Origin: Paracoccus aestuarii
GTDB lineage: Bacteria; Pseudomonadota; Alphaproteobacteria; Rhodobacterales; Rhodobacteraceae
Assembly (NCBI RefSeq): GCF_028553885.1
Contig: NZ_CP067169.1
Coordinates: 2,336,001-2,400,000, forward strand
Length of the DNA: 64,000 nucleotides
Direction of reading: 5' to 3'
The position numbers and the translations under genes were made by a program. Position 1 is the stretch's first letter. Every line of letters begins with the position of its first letter. The notes under the pieces are model-generated. The model worked only from the letters and a program-made list of their open reading frames with translations, searched no databases and had not been told where the DNA came from. Shown piece by piece: positions 17,584-25,473 of the stretch.

Positions 17584-18519
17584 CTAATAGCCGCGCAGAC
17601 GGGAGACCTGCTGCCCCACCTGCGCGCCCGACTGGATCGCCAGAATGTTGTCCGCGATCTGAGGCGCCGCGCTTTTGGGCAACGCGACCGAGGCGAGGTG
17701 CGGCGTGATCAGCACCCCCGGCAGCGTCCAGAGCGGATGATCGGGGCTCAACGGCTCGCCGTCGAACACGTCGAGCGTGGCACCGGACAGATGACCGCTG
17801 CGCAAGGCCTCGACCAGCGCGTCCTGATCCACGACCTCTCCTCGCGAGACGTTGACGAACGCGGCGCCGGGCTTCATCGCCCCGAACGCCTCGGTCCCAA
17901 GCCGACGCCGCGTCGCAGGGGTCAGCGGCAGCATGCAGACCGTGATGTCCGCGCGGGCAAGCAGCCCTGCCAGCGCCTGATCGCCACAATGCACCGTCAC
18001 CCCCGGCAGGTCCCTCGGCCGCGTGGCCCAGCCATGGGTGTCATATCCCATCCGCGCGATCTCGGCCGCGGCCATCGCGCCCAGCTCACCCAGGCCCAGG
18101 ACGGCGACGGTGACCTCGGATGCGGCGCGGGGATGGCGATAGGCCCATTCGCGCCGTGCCTGCGCGGCCTCGAAATGAGGGATGTCGCGGGCATGGCGCA
18201 GCACCGAGAACAGCACATATCCCGCCATCATCCGGCCCATCTGCGGGTCCGACAGCCGGGTGATCGGCACATCGGGAAGATCGCTGCGCGCGACCAGACG
18301 GTCCACGCCCGCGCCAAGGTTGATCACCAGCTCAAGGTTGGGGAAGCGGGCAAAGAACCCCTCGGGCGGCATCCAGACCAGCGCATAGCGCACGGTGTCG
18401 GGGTCCGTCACCGCATCGGCCCGCTCGATCCGGACCCGGTCCCCCAGCAGGGGCGAAAGGGCGTCGCGCCACGGCTGGAACGGGTCGGGGCCGCTGTAGA
18501 AAACCAGAGTATCGGTCAT
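17584..18519 (-). CDS. D-2-hydroxyacid dehydrogenase (glyoxylate/hydroxypyruvate reductase A type)
   Basis: 311 residues. Short N-terminal catalytic half with LVINLGAGVDRLVARSDLP, an NAD-binding domain (VAVLGLGELGAMAAAEIARM), the arginine block NVSRGEVVDQDALVEAL, and the catalytic His in VLITPHLASVALP. Order and length match the GhrA group, which reduces glyoxylate or hydroxypyruvate. Start at ATG 18519 overlaps the AroQ-like stop by four bases; a longer frame to 18669 is antisense to that gene. It belongs to the operon with the AroQ-like protein and flavoprotein. The true substrate may be another 2-oxo acid. Confidence 0.9.
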   Translation of the reverse strand: MTDTLVFYSGPDPFQPWRDALSPLLGDRVRIERADAVTDPDTVRYALVWMPPEGFFARFPNLELVINLGAGVDRLVARSDLPDVPITRLSDPQMGRMMAGYVLFSVLRHARDIPHFEAAQARREWAYRHPRAASEVTVAVLGLGELGAMAAAEIARMGYDTHGWATRPRDLPGVTVHCGDQALAGLLARADITVCMLPLTPATRRRLGTEAFGAMKPGAAFVNVSRGEVVDQDALVEALRSGHLSGATLDVFDGEPLSPDHPLWTLPGVLITPHLASVALPKSAAPQIADNILAIQSGAQVGQQVSRLRGY

Positions 18520-18962
18520 GTGGACCGTTCGGCGATCAGGTCCGCCATCGCGCCGAGCCCCAGCAAATAGCCGCGCACTCCAAGCCCCGCAATGACGCCG
18601 GTGGCGGCTTTCGAGATGAAAGAGTGATGGCGGAACGGCTCTCGTTTCCAGATATTGCTCATATGGCATTCGATGATCGGCCCGTCGAATGCCAGCAGCG
18701 CATCCAGGATCGGGATCGAGGTATAGGTCAGCCCCGCCGCGTTGATCAGCAGCCCGTCACAGGACTGCCGTGCCTCCTGGATCCAGTCGATCAGGACGCC
18801 CTCGTGGTTCGACTGGCGGAAGTCCAGCGTCAGGCCGAGATCGGCGGCGCGGGCCATGCACGCCGCCTCGATCTGCGGAAAGCTGTCGGTGCCGTAGGTT
18901 CCCGAGGGATCAAGACCGTAGAGATTGGCGTTCGGGCCATTCAGAAACATCACCTGCGTCAT
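18516..18962 (-). CDS. AroQ-like type II 3-dehydroquinate dehydratase family protein, altered active-site loop
   Basis: 148 residues, the normal AroQ size. The start MFLNGPNANLYGLDPSGTYG aligns with the AroQ lid loop, and the catalytic Tyr23 is kept. The conserved lid-loop arginine (REP in typical enzymes) is Asp18-Pro19 here. The substrate-binding segment usually read as NPAAYTHTS is NAAGLTYTS, losing the histidine. QSNHEGVLIDWI and the C-terminal REPFRHHSF block are kept. Either activity is weak or the substrate differs. It is coupled by four-base overlaps to the flavoprotein and the dehydrogenase, an unusual setting for shikimate synthesis. Confidence 0.85.
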   Translation of the reverse strand: MTQVMFLNGPNANLYGLDPSGTYGTDSFPQIEAACMARAADLGLTLDFRQSNHEGVLIDWIQEARQSCDGLLINAAGLTYTSIPILDALLAFDGPIIECHMSNIWKREPFRHHSFISKAATGVIAGLGVRGYLLGLGAMADLIAERST

Positions 18963-20212
18963 GTGTCTGCCTTCTCATAGGCAACGTAGTTGCGCTGAAC
19001 GCCGATATGGGTCGCGATGTACTTCGCGTCATACCAGCAGCCATAGATGAAGGACGAGGCGCGGTTGGTCAGTTCGGGCAGGCCAAGGAAATAGATCCCC
19101 TGCTCGGCCGAGATGCCACGCTTGTGGAAGGGCGTGCCGTCCTCGTGGAAGGCGTTCACCTGCAGCCAGCTGAAATCGAAGCGGAAGCCGGTCGCCCAGA
19201 TGATCGTGCCGATCCCTTCGGCGGCCAGATCCAGTTCGCGGACGGGATGGGTTACGCAGTCGGGGTCGGGCTGCATCTGCCAGGCCTCGGGCTCGGGCGG
19301 AAGGTCGATGCCGTTGCGTTCCACATAAGCGTCGGCCTCGCGCAGGACGTCCAGATAGGCCTCGTCGCCGGCGGCGATGTTGGCGACCAGATCGTCCGCG
19401 ATGTGCAGCTTGCCGCTCTCATAGGATTGGGTCATCCCCAGCACGGTCACGCCGGCATTGCCCATCCGGCGGAAATCGACCGTCTTGCCGCCGTCATAGC
19501 CGCTGACCGCGAAGGCGACGTGCTTTTTCTTGGCCTGGATGGTGATCTCGTCCCACTTGCCCAGAACGCCCAGCCACCAGACGTAATCGCGCTGACGGTA
19601 GGACCGCGGAGGGCGGTAATGCTCGCCGATGGACAGGAACACCTTGCGGCCCGAGCGTTGCAGTTCCTCGGCGATCTGCGAGCCAGAGGCCCCGCCGCCG
19701 ACAACCAGAACCGCACAGTCCGCCAGCTGGTCCGGGTTCTTGTAGGCCGTGGAATGGATCTGCGTGATGCCCGCATCCTCGGGCACGATCTGCGGGAACG
19801 CCGGCACCTGGAACGGCCCGGTGGCGGCCACGACGCGCAGCGCCTCGATCTCGCCCTGCGAGGTCGACACGATGAAGCCGGGCCGGCCGGGCGCGCGGCG
19901 CACCGATTGCACCTCGACCCCGGTGCGCACGGGCGCGTCGATCAGGCGGGCATATTCCTCGAAATAGCTGGCCATCCGCTCTTTGGGCGGGAAGGTTTCG
20001 GGCGTGACGTCGTCGAATTCCAGTCCCGGGAAGCGATCGTGCCACGCCGGGCCGTTGGCGACCAGCGAATCCCACCGCTCAGACCGCCACCGCTCTGCGA
20101 TGCGGTTGCGTTCCAGCACCAGATGGGGAACGCCCATGTCGCGAAGATGCTCACTCATGGCGATGCCGGCCTGGCCGGCTCCGACGACAACGGTGTCGAT
20201 TTTTTCTGTCAT
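18959..20212 (-). CDS. Flavin-containing monooxygenase-like NAD(P)/FAD protein
   Basis: 417 residues. FAD-binding GxGxxG near the N-terminus (VVVGAGQAGIAMSEHLRD), an NADP-binding second Rossmann motif (VLVVGGGASGSQIAEEL, about residue 170), and TIIWATGFRFDFSW near residue 335, the ATG-type motif of group B flavoproteins. Family relatives are CzcO-like or Baeyer-Villiger/N-hydroxylating enzymes, and the substrate cannot be told. It begins the three-gene overlap chain with the AroQ-like and dehydrogenase genes, and a broken TRAP transporter lies upstream. Confidence 0.88.
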   Translation of the reverse strand: MTEKIDTVVVGAGQAGIAMSEHLRDMGVPHLVLERNRIAERWRSERWDSLVANGPAWHDRFPGLEFDDVTPETFPPKERMASYFEEYARLIDAPVRTGVEVQSVRRAPGRPGFIVSTSQGEIEALRVVAATGPFQVPAFPQIVPEDAGITQIHSTAYKNPDQLADCAVLVVGGGASGSQIAEELQRSGRKVFLSIGEHYRPPRSYRQRDYVWWLGVLGKWDEITIQAKKKHVAFAVSGYDGGKTVDFRRMGNAGVTVLGMTQSYESGKLHIADDLVANIAAGDEAYLDVLREADAYVERNGIDLPPEPEAWQMQPDPDCVTHPVRELDLAAEGIGTIIWATGFRFDFSWLQVNAFHEDGTPFHKRGISAEQGIYFLGLPELTNRASSFIYGCWYDAKYIATHIGVQRNYVAYEKADT

Positions 20213-20429
20213 GTTCGTGTCTTTGCTGTTTGTGCGGCGCGTGGCCCGCCGTGGTGCCTGCGCCGTCGTGTTGATGTCTCAAGACGTGCGTGGAGCGGCC
20301 CCGAGATGAAAGAAGTAAGTTCCGAGGCAAGGATCAGGCTGAGCCACTGCCACATTCGCCGGGATCCGCGCTGTTGCGCATTCCTCCCGCAGGGGCGGGC
20401 GGAACGGCATGTTTTCCCTGCCCGAGCCG

Positions 20430-21575
20430 TCAGTTCATCAGGCCGGGAAGCGTCAGGGACAGCGCGGGAAACAAGGTGAGTATCACCAGCGCGACGACCA
20501 ATGCCCAAAGAAAAGGCATGTTCGCGCGGGTCACCGCCCAGACATCGTCCCGCCCGATCTTGGCCGCGACCAGAAGCGCGACGGCCACTGGCGGAGTTAC
20601 CTGCCCGATGACCACCGTCATCACGATCAGGACGCCGAAATGGACCAGATCGACGTCCAGACCGATCAGCGTCGGCAGAAGCACCGGCATGATCATCGGG
20701 ATCAGCGGGTCCAGAACCATCCCCGCGATCAGCGCCAGCAGCAGCAGCGCGAAGATGCGGATGGTCACGTTGTCGGACGGAAACAGACCGTCGACTCCGG
20801 CGGACAAGGCCAAGGGCACGCCCGCTTGCGACAAGGCCCATCCCAGGGCGGTCGAGAAGCCGACGACCATCAGAACCTCGCCGGTCAGGATCGCGGCATC
20901 CACCAGCGCCTGCCGCAGCTTGGCGATTGTCAGCGTCCGATAGACCAGCAGCGACAGGGCCAGCGCATAGGCGACCGCAAACGCGCCGGCCTCGGTCGCG
21001 GTGAAGATGCCGAAGATCAGACCGCCGAGGATCATCGCCGGCATCCCGAGCGGCAGGATCGCATGGCGTCCGGTGTGCAGGACGCGCGACCATTCGAAGC
21101 TGTTCATCGGCTGCCACCCGTTCCGCCGCGCCAGGATCGAGATCGTCACCATCATGATGCCCGCCATCAGCAGACCGGGGACGACCCCTGCCAAGAAAAG
21201 CGCCCCGAGCGAGGTTCCCGTGACCACGGAATAGAGGATCATCGGCGAGCTGGGCGGGATCAGCACTCCGACCCCCGAAGAGGTCGCGGTCAGCGCCGCC
21301 GAGAACGACCCCGCATAGCCATTAGCCTTCATCTTCGGGATCATCACCGACCCGGTGCCCGCAAGATCGGCGACCGAGGTGCCGATCATGCCCCCGAACA
21401 TCAGGCTGGAGGCGACGTTCACATGGGCCAGCCCGCCCCGCATCCAGCCGACAAGCGCCGCCCCGAAGGCGAACAGGCGGTCGGCGATGCCGGTGGCGTT
21501 CATCAGACCGCCCGCAAGGATGAACAGCGGCAGGGTGATCAGCAGGTTATCCCCCACCCCCGCCAGGACCGCTGA
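20430..21575 (-). pseudogene. TRAP transporter large permease (DctM) lacking its N-terminus
   Basis: About 380 codons of a DctM-type permease survive, from VLAGVGDNLLITLPLFILAG to the end (LTLPGLMN). Normal DctM proteins have about 425 residues; the first 50 or so, including the first membrane segment, are missing. Upstream the sequence changes frame into a DctQ-like piece, so this is a deletion junction near 21575. The rest shows no internal stop, with conserved blocks such as VLIPPSSPMILYSVVTGTS. No binding protein (DctP) is found nearby. Loss of transport function is likely. Confidence 0.8.
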
Positions 21576-21692
21576 TCGGCACGGACTTCGGCATCCCGAT
21601 CAGTGGCGAGCGATCGCCGCCGAACAGCCCGAGATACTGCCATGCGAACCATGCCAGCACCGCCATGGTCGCCAGACCGAACACGACGCCAA
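21576..21692 (-). pseudogene. TRAP small permease (DctQ) fragment
   Basis: On the minus strand, in a third frame between the lysR and dctM pieces, about 38 codons read GVVFGLATMAVLAWFAWQYL, then GLFGGDRSPLIGMPKSVPIS, which matches the last third of DctQ small permeases. Both ends are abrupt. It is a scar left by two deletions. Confidence 0.65.
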
Positions 21693-22187
21693 TTCCTCGG
21701 CGGACAGGTGCTCGGGCCGCGCAAAATCATAGCCTAGGGCAATCTCGATGCTGGCATTCTCGAGCCCCGCGACGAGTTCGGCATGATCGCCCTCGACAAG
21801 GCGGACGGTGATGTTCGGCAGGGATCTCCGGAAGCTTGCGATGATCCGGGGCATGTAGCGCATGGCGAGGGTCGGAAAGCTGCCGACGACGATCTCTCCG
21901 CTCAGCGGATCTCCAAGGGACCTTGCCGTGTCGGCAAGCTCGCCGGCGGCCCGCAAAAGCTCTCGTGCCTGATCGACCAGCACCCGCCCCGGCACAGAAA
22001 GTTTCATGCCGCGCGCATGCTGACGCACGAAGATCTGCACGCCCAGATCGCGCTCGGCCTGAGACAGCGCCGCAGACACCGAAGGCTGCGAAACGGCCAG
22101 ATGCCTTGCGGCATCGGTGACGCTGCCGCAATCGGCAACCTCGACGATATAGCGCAGCGTCCGCAGCGAGACCGGAAGATCTATCAC
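21693..22187 (-). pseudogene. LysR-family regulator, C-terminally truncated
   Basis: The first 165 codons encode a normal LysR N-terminus: helix-turn-helix VTDAARHLAVSQPSVSAALS and the start of the effector domain (GEIVVGSFPTLAMRYMPRII). The reading frame then passes into TRAP sequence (after HLSAEELA) and ends at 21600. Normal length is about 300, so the sensor domain is cut in half. It was probably the regulator of the neighbouring TRAP genes before deletion. Confidence 0.8.
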
Positions 22188-22250
22188 CGACTGTTCTTGG
22201 AAGACAATGTAGTGATGTCGCGCAAAAGCGGCGCGTGAAGCGTTACCTTT

Positions 22251-22823
22251 CTACCTGAGGATCGTTTCTTTCCCATGTGCCATCCTGTATACGACGCCCT
22301 GCTCCTTCTCGAGCTGCAGCATTCCAGCTTTATCCAAGCCCATGCACAAGCCCCGCATGACAGCCGATGTCGTCCCATGTGTAAAGATCACAGCAGGCTC
22401 TTCAAGGTCAGCCAGGAATGATGACACCCGGCCGATGATCGCTGCAAAACTTTCTCCACCGGGGCTCTCGAAGTTCCACTCACCAGTGGCAAAGGCATCA
22501 CCAACCTGCTGCTTCACCTCATTCTTGGACACGCCTTCCCACGCGCCGAAGTCGATCTCGCACAAGCGCTCATCTTGCCGGATGTCAGCACTGTCGCCCA
22601 AAGCGAGCTGCGCGGTTCGAAGCGCACGGCCTTGGGGGCTTGAAAACACCACTCCGGGCCTGTCCTCTAGAGATTTAAGTATATGCCCTTGCCGCACTGC
22701 CTGGCATACACCCCTTTGTGTAAGAGGCGCATCCTTTCTGCCTTGATACAAACCCATTTTGTTCCAAGTCGTTTCTCCATGACGAAGAATATATGAGTTG
22801 GGAAAACTTTGCTCCATCACCAT
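22251..22823 (-). CDS. Histidine phosphatase superfamily protein (phosphoglycerate mutase-like)
   Basis: About 190 residues. The catalytic RHG motif is at the N-terminus (YILRHGETTWNKMGLYQGRK). The second region is VVFSSPQGRALRTAQLALG, a Glu-containing segment is CEIDFGAWEGVSKNEV, and the second catalytic His is in VIFTHGTTSAVMRGL. This is the alpha-ribazole phosphatase/phosphoglycerate mutase-like branch of small phosphatases. GC content and codon use are lower than in the neighbours, and it lies between a broken TRAP locus and an insertion sequence, so it is probably acquired DNA. Start at 22823 or 22817; neither has a clear ribosome site. Confidence 0.85.
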   Translation of the reverse strand: MVMEQSFPNSYILRHGETTWNKMGLYQGRKDAPLTQRGVCQAVRQGHILKSLEDRPGVVFSSPQGRALRTAQLALGDSADIRQDERLCEIDFGAWEGVSKNEVKQQVGDAFATGEWNFESPGGESFAAIIGRVSSFLADLEEPAVIFTHGTTSAVMRGLCMGLDKAGMLQLEKEQGVVYRMAHGKETILR

Positions 22824-23081
22824 GATAATAACTCTTGCGGCCCGTCTGACCAAACGCTTGTCGATTGAGGCAGAGCTGCGCTATCAAACGCGCTTGGGGA
22901 GCGCATTTCAGCCACAGATGCGAACAGCTTTTATTTTAAACCTCCAATGGGCTTTCTATCAAGTCGAGGACACTTCACCTTTGAGCAGCGGCGTGCCCCT
23001 GACCCTGCGCGAGCTGTCGACTAGGTGTTTGATCCCATGGTTTGATGGTGCAATCCTTTCGCAGGAATGGAAGGAAGCATT
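22824..23081. other. AT-richer intergenic region upstream of the IS481-type element
   Basis: About 260 bases, noticeably lower in GC than the window average. An open frame crosses it on the plus strand, but its product has no recognisable features. The left end of the IS481-type element should lie in its right part, but no terminal repeat could be matched. Confidence 0.4.
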
Positions 23082-24076
23082 ATGGGACAAGTTCGTCACG
23101 GGAGCGCCACGACCACGCACGCTGTCAGAGCTGCAATAATGAGGGCCGGCTCGCCATCGGTCCGAGGGCCTCGCCCGAATGATCGCAAGCTTCGCTCGCG
23201 CAGCTGAGCCGGGAGCTCGGCATCAACCCAAAGACTGTCGCGAAGTGGCGCAAGCGCGAGACAGTTGAGGACCGTAAGACTGGGCCGAAGGAGCCACGCT
23301 CCACGGTCTTGAGTGAGGCCGAGGAAGCAACAATCGTCGCGTTTCGGCGCCATACGCTGCTGCCGCTGGACGACTGCCTCTACGCTCTTCAGCCCTCTAT
23401 CCCACATCTGACGCGCTCGGCGCTGCACCGATGCCTGCAGCGGAATGGCATTTCGCGACTGCCGGACGTGGGCGGGGACAAGCCCAAGCGTGCGAAGTTC
23501 AAGCGCTACCCGATAGGTTTCTTCCATATCGACATCGCCGAGGTGCAGACGGCCGAAGGCAAGCTCTTCCTCTTCGTAGCCATTGATCGCACCAGCAAAT
23601 TTGCTGTCGTTCAATTGGCGGAAAAGGCCAACAGGAAAACCGCTTGGGAGTTCCTGGAGCACCTTCTGGACGTCGTGCCCTACCGCATCCACACGATCCT
23701 GACCGATAATGGCATCCAGTTCGCAGAGCAGCCTCGAAACCGTAACACTCCTTACTCTCGGCAAATGCGGTTCGACATGATTTGCGAGGCAAACGGGATC
23801 GAGCATCGGCTGACCAAGCCCAACCACCCGTGGACGAATGGCCAAGTCGAGCGGATGAACAGGACGATCAAGGACGCGACCGTCAAGCGCTACCACTACG
23901 ACAGCCACAGCCAGCTGCGCACGCACCTCGCCGATTTCATCGCCGCCTACAATTTCGCACGCAGGCTCAAGACGCTGAGCGGTGTCACACCCTACGAATA
24001 CATCTGCAAGGTCTGGACTTCAGAGCCAGACAGATTCATCGTCAATCCGATCCACCAGATGCCGGGACTGAACAGA
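23082..24076 (+). pseudogene. IS481-family transposase, N-terminal frameshift and lost stop
   Basis: The element's start reads MGQVRHGSATTTHAVRAAI from ATG 23082, a typical IS481 opening. The helix-turn-helix part (SLAQLSRELGINPKTVAKW) continues in a different frame after about 23130-23190, where extra sequence disrupts the gene. From 23309 the DDE domain is open: FHIDIAEVQTAEGKLFLFVA (first Asp), HTILTDNGIQF (second Asp) and HPWTNGQVERMNRTIKDA (Glu). It reaches the usual C-terminal HQMPGLN, but the normal stop is replaced by a run-on into foreign sequence. Inactive. Confidence 0.85.
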
Positions 24077-24130
24077 TTACGCCCAGAGAAACAAAGGCAG
24101 CGGCAAACCGATCGTCATCGACGAGGTTCA
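23082..24130 (+). mobile_element. Remnant of an IS481-family insertion sequence
   Basis: Bounds are approximate. The left bound is the transposase start and the right bound is the point near 24130 where the IS91-type recombinase fragment on the other strand becomes recognisable. No terminal inverted repeats or target duplication could be identified, in keeping with a decayed copy. Confidence 0.55.
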
Positions 24131-24347
24131 GCGTCACCCCATAGAAAAAGCGCAGGGCGCAGACCGTCTGGTTCAGCGCCGGCCAGGAAATGCCCTGCGA
24201 TACAAGATAGACTTGGAAGGCGCGGACCTCCTCCAGCCCCAATTGATCCGGCGAGCGGTCGAAATACCGGCTGAACTTTGTGACGGCATGAAGGTAGCCT
24301 GTAGCGGTCCGGAAGAGAGTGGACCTCAGGAAAGCCCCGCGGGCCAT
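24131..24347 (-). pseudogene. Tyrosine-recombinase N-terminal fragment (IS91-associated type)
   Basis: On the minus strand from ATG 24347, about 70 codons read as the SAM-like core-binding domain of the XerC-type recombinase carried by IS91-type elements (GYLHAVTKFSRYFDRSPDQL, ALNQTVCALRFFYGVTL). The catalytic domain is absent; the frame passes into the IS481 remnant at about 24130. It is the stump of an element cut by that insertion or by deletion. Confidence 0.75.
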
Positions 24348-24441
24348 CAGTTCTATGGCCTCAGTGCCGTGGCGCGGGCGCTGGCGCGACCGGTCAGCGA
24401 GGGCGAAGAAGAATCCGCCGCAGCGTGATCCAGTACTTGTT

Positions 24442-24467
24442 TGCCATGCATACTGGCATCATATAAT
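24442..24467 (+). promoter_or_regulatory. Promoter and inverted-repeat operator of the toxin-antitoxin operon
   Basis: A perfect TATAAT (24462-24467) sits just before the antitoxin gene, with TTGCCA (24441-24446) 15 bases upstream as a possible -35. The -35 is part of an inverted repeat, TGCCA at 24442-24446 and TGGCA at 24454-24458, which occupies the spacer where an autorepressing antitoxin would bind. Transcription would begin near 24474. Confidence 0.55.
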
Positions 24468-24489
24468 GTCAGTCAGAATGGAGATGTCG

Positions 24490-24840
24490 ATGCGTATCGA
24501 AGCACTTGCAGAGGGTGGGCAGTTTGCACCCGGCCGGATCGCCGAGATCCTGCGCACGACCAAGGACGAGGTCGCTCGCACGGTTGGCCTCGGTCGCGAC
24601 GCCGTCATGCGTCCTGATCGCGTAGCCAGCGCCAAGACCCAGAAACGCCTGCGCGAAATGGTCGAGATCCTGAACAGGGTCGAGCCCCGTTTCGGCTCCT
24701 CGCTGATTGCCTATGCCTGGTATCGTTCCGAGCCGCTGGCAGGTTTCGGAGGGCTGACGGCGATGCAGCTGGTGCGTGACGGCCATGCGGCAGACGTCAT
24801 GGACTATATCGACGCGGTCGAGGCCGGCATCCACGCCTGA
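24490..24840 (+). CDS. Xre/MbcA/ParS-type antitoxin (DUF2384 C-terminal domain)
   Basis: 116 residues. The N-terminal half is helix-turn-helix-like (FAPGRIAEILRTTKDEVART). The C-terminal half is the DUF2384 toxin-binding domain ending GGLTAMQLVRDGHAADVMDY, then IDAVEAGIHA. It pairs with the RES-domain toxin six bases downstream and should neutralise it and repress the operon. I chose ATG 24490 because GGAG lies six bases upstream and the TATAAT at 24462 would put the transcript start after the earlier ATG at 24466. Confidence 0.88.
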   Translation: MRIEALAEGGQFAPGRIAEILRTTKDEVARTVGLGRDAVMRPDRVASAKTQKRLREMVEILNRVEPRFGSSLIAYAWYRSEPLAGFGGLTAMQLVRDGHAADVMDYIDAVEAGIHA

Positions 24841-24846
24841 AGCATC

Positions 24847-25341
24847 ATGCATTATCGCGGCCTTCTCTATCGCGCCCTCAATCCGGTATGGGCACGCGAA
24901 CCGCTGTCGGGCGAAGGCGCGCGACGTTTCGGCGGACGGTTCAATCCGAAAGGCACCCCGGCGCTCTATACATCCCTGTCGATCATGACCGCGATCCGCG
25001 AGGCGAACCAGATCGGCACCCTCCAGCCCACAACGCTGGTAGCGTATCGCGCTGATCTGGAACCAGTCTTCGACGCAACCGATGCCGAAGCCCTGAAGGA
25101 CTACGACATGAGAACGACCGATCTGGCCGCTGAAGAGTGGCGGATCCGGATGCGCGAGGATGGCAAGGCGCCGACGCAGATCTTCGCGGAGCAACTGATC
25201 CGGAAAGCCTATTGCGGCATGCTTGTCCGCAGCTTCGTCAAGGGCGCAACAGAGGCTGATCGCAATCTGGTCCTGTGGAACTGGCGCGATACCCTGCCCA
25301 GCCAACTCTCCCTCGTGGATGATGAAGGAAGGTTACGCTGA
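24847..25341 (+). CDS. RES-domain toxin (predicted NAD+ phosphorylase)
   Basis: 164 residues. Family members with a RES domain deplete NAD+ by phosphorolysis and stop growth. The conserved arginine-rich opening YRALNPVWAREPLSGEGARR, then FGGRFNPKGTPALYTSLSI with the Arg and Tyr expected in the active site, and the late block LVLWNWRDTLPSQLSLVDD are all present, with no frameshift. Its partner antitoxin lies directly upstream. The pair sits between two decayed insertion sequences, so it may help retain this region. Confidence 0.88.
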   Translation: MHYRGLLYRALNPVWAREPLSGEGARRFGGRFNPKGTPALYTSLSIMTAIREANQIGTLQPTTLVAYRADLEPVFDATDAEALKDYDMRTTDLAAEEWRIRMREDGKAPTQIFAEQLIRKAYCGMLVRSFVKGATEADRNLVLWNWRDTLPSQLSLVDDEGRLR

Positions 25342-25473
25342 CACGCGCAGGAAACTCGGCCCTTAACCGCCGCTCAGCTGACCGGGATGCTGCGCGGCAG
25401 CATGCTTCAAAGTCGCAGTTCGGAAGTTGCCGCAGCAAAGCTCGGACAGCTGTGGTAGCGATGCGGGACCTAG

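Noticed and set aside
18520..18669. 50-codon N-terminal extension of the hydroxyacid dehydrogenase
   Set aside because: It lies inside the AroQ-like gene. The ATG at 18519 gives a normal GhrA-type N-terminus with a four-base overlap.
22798..23139. 113-codon plus-strand frame between the histidine phosphatase and the IS481-type transposase
   Set aside because: It overlaps both neighbours, has no recognisable domain or ribosome site, and its end is just the first transposase codons in another frame.
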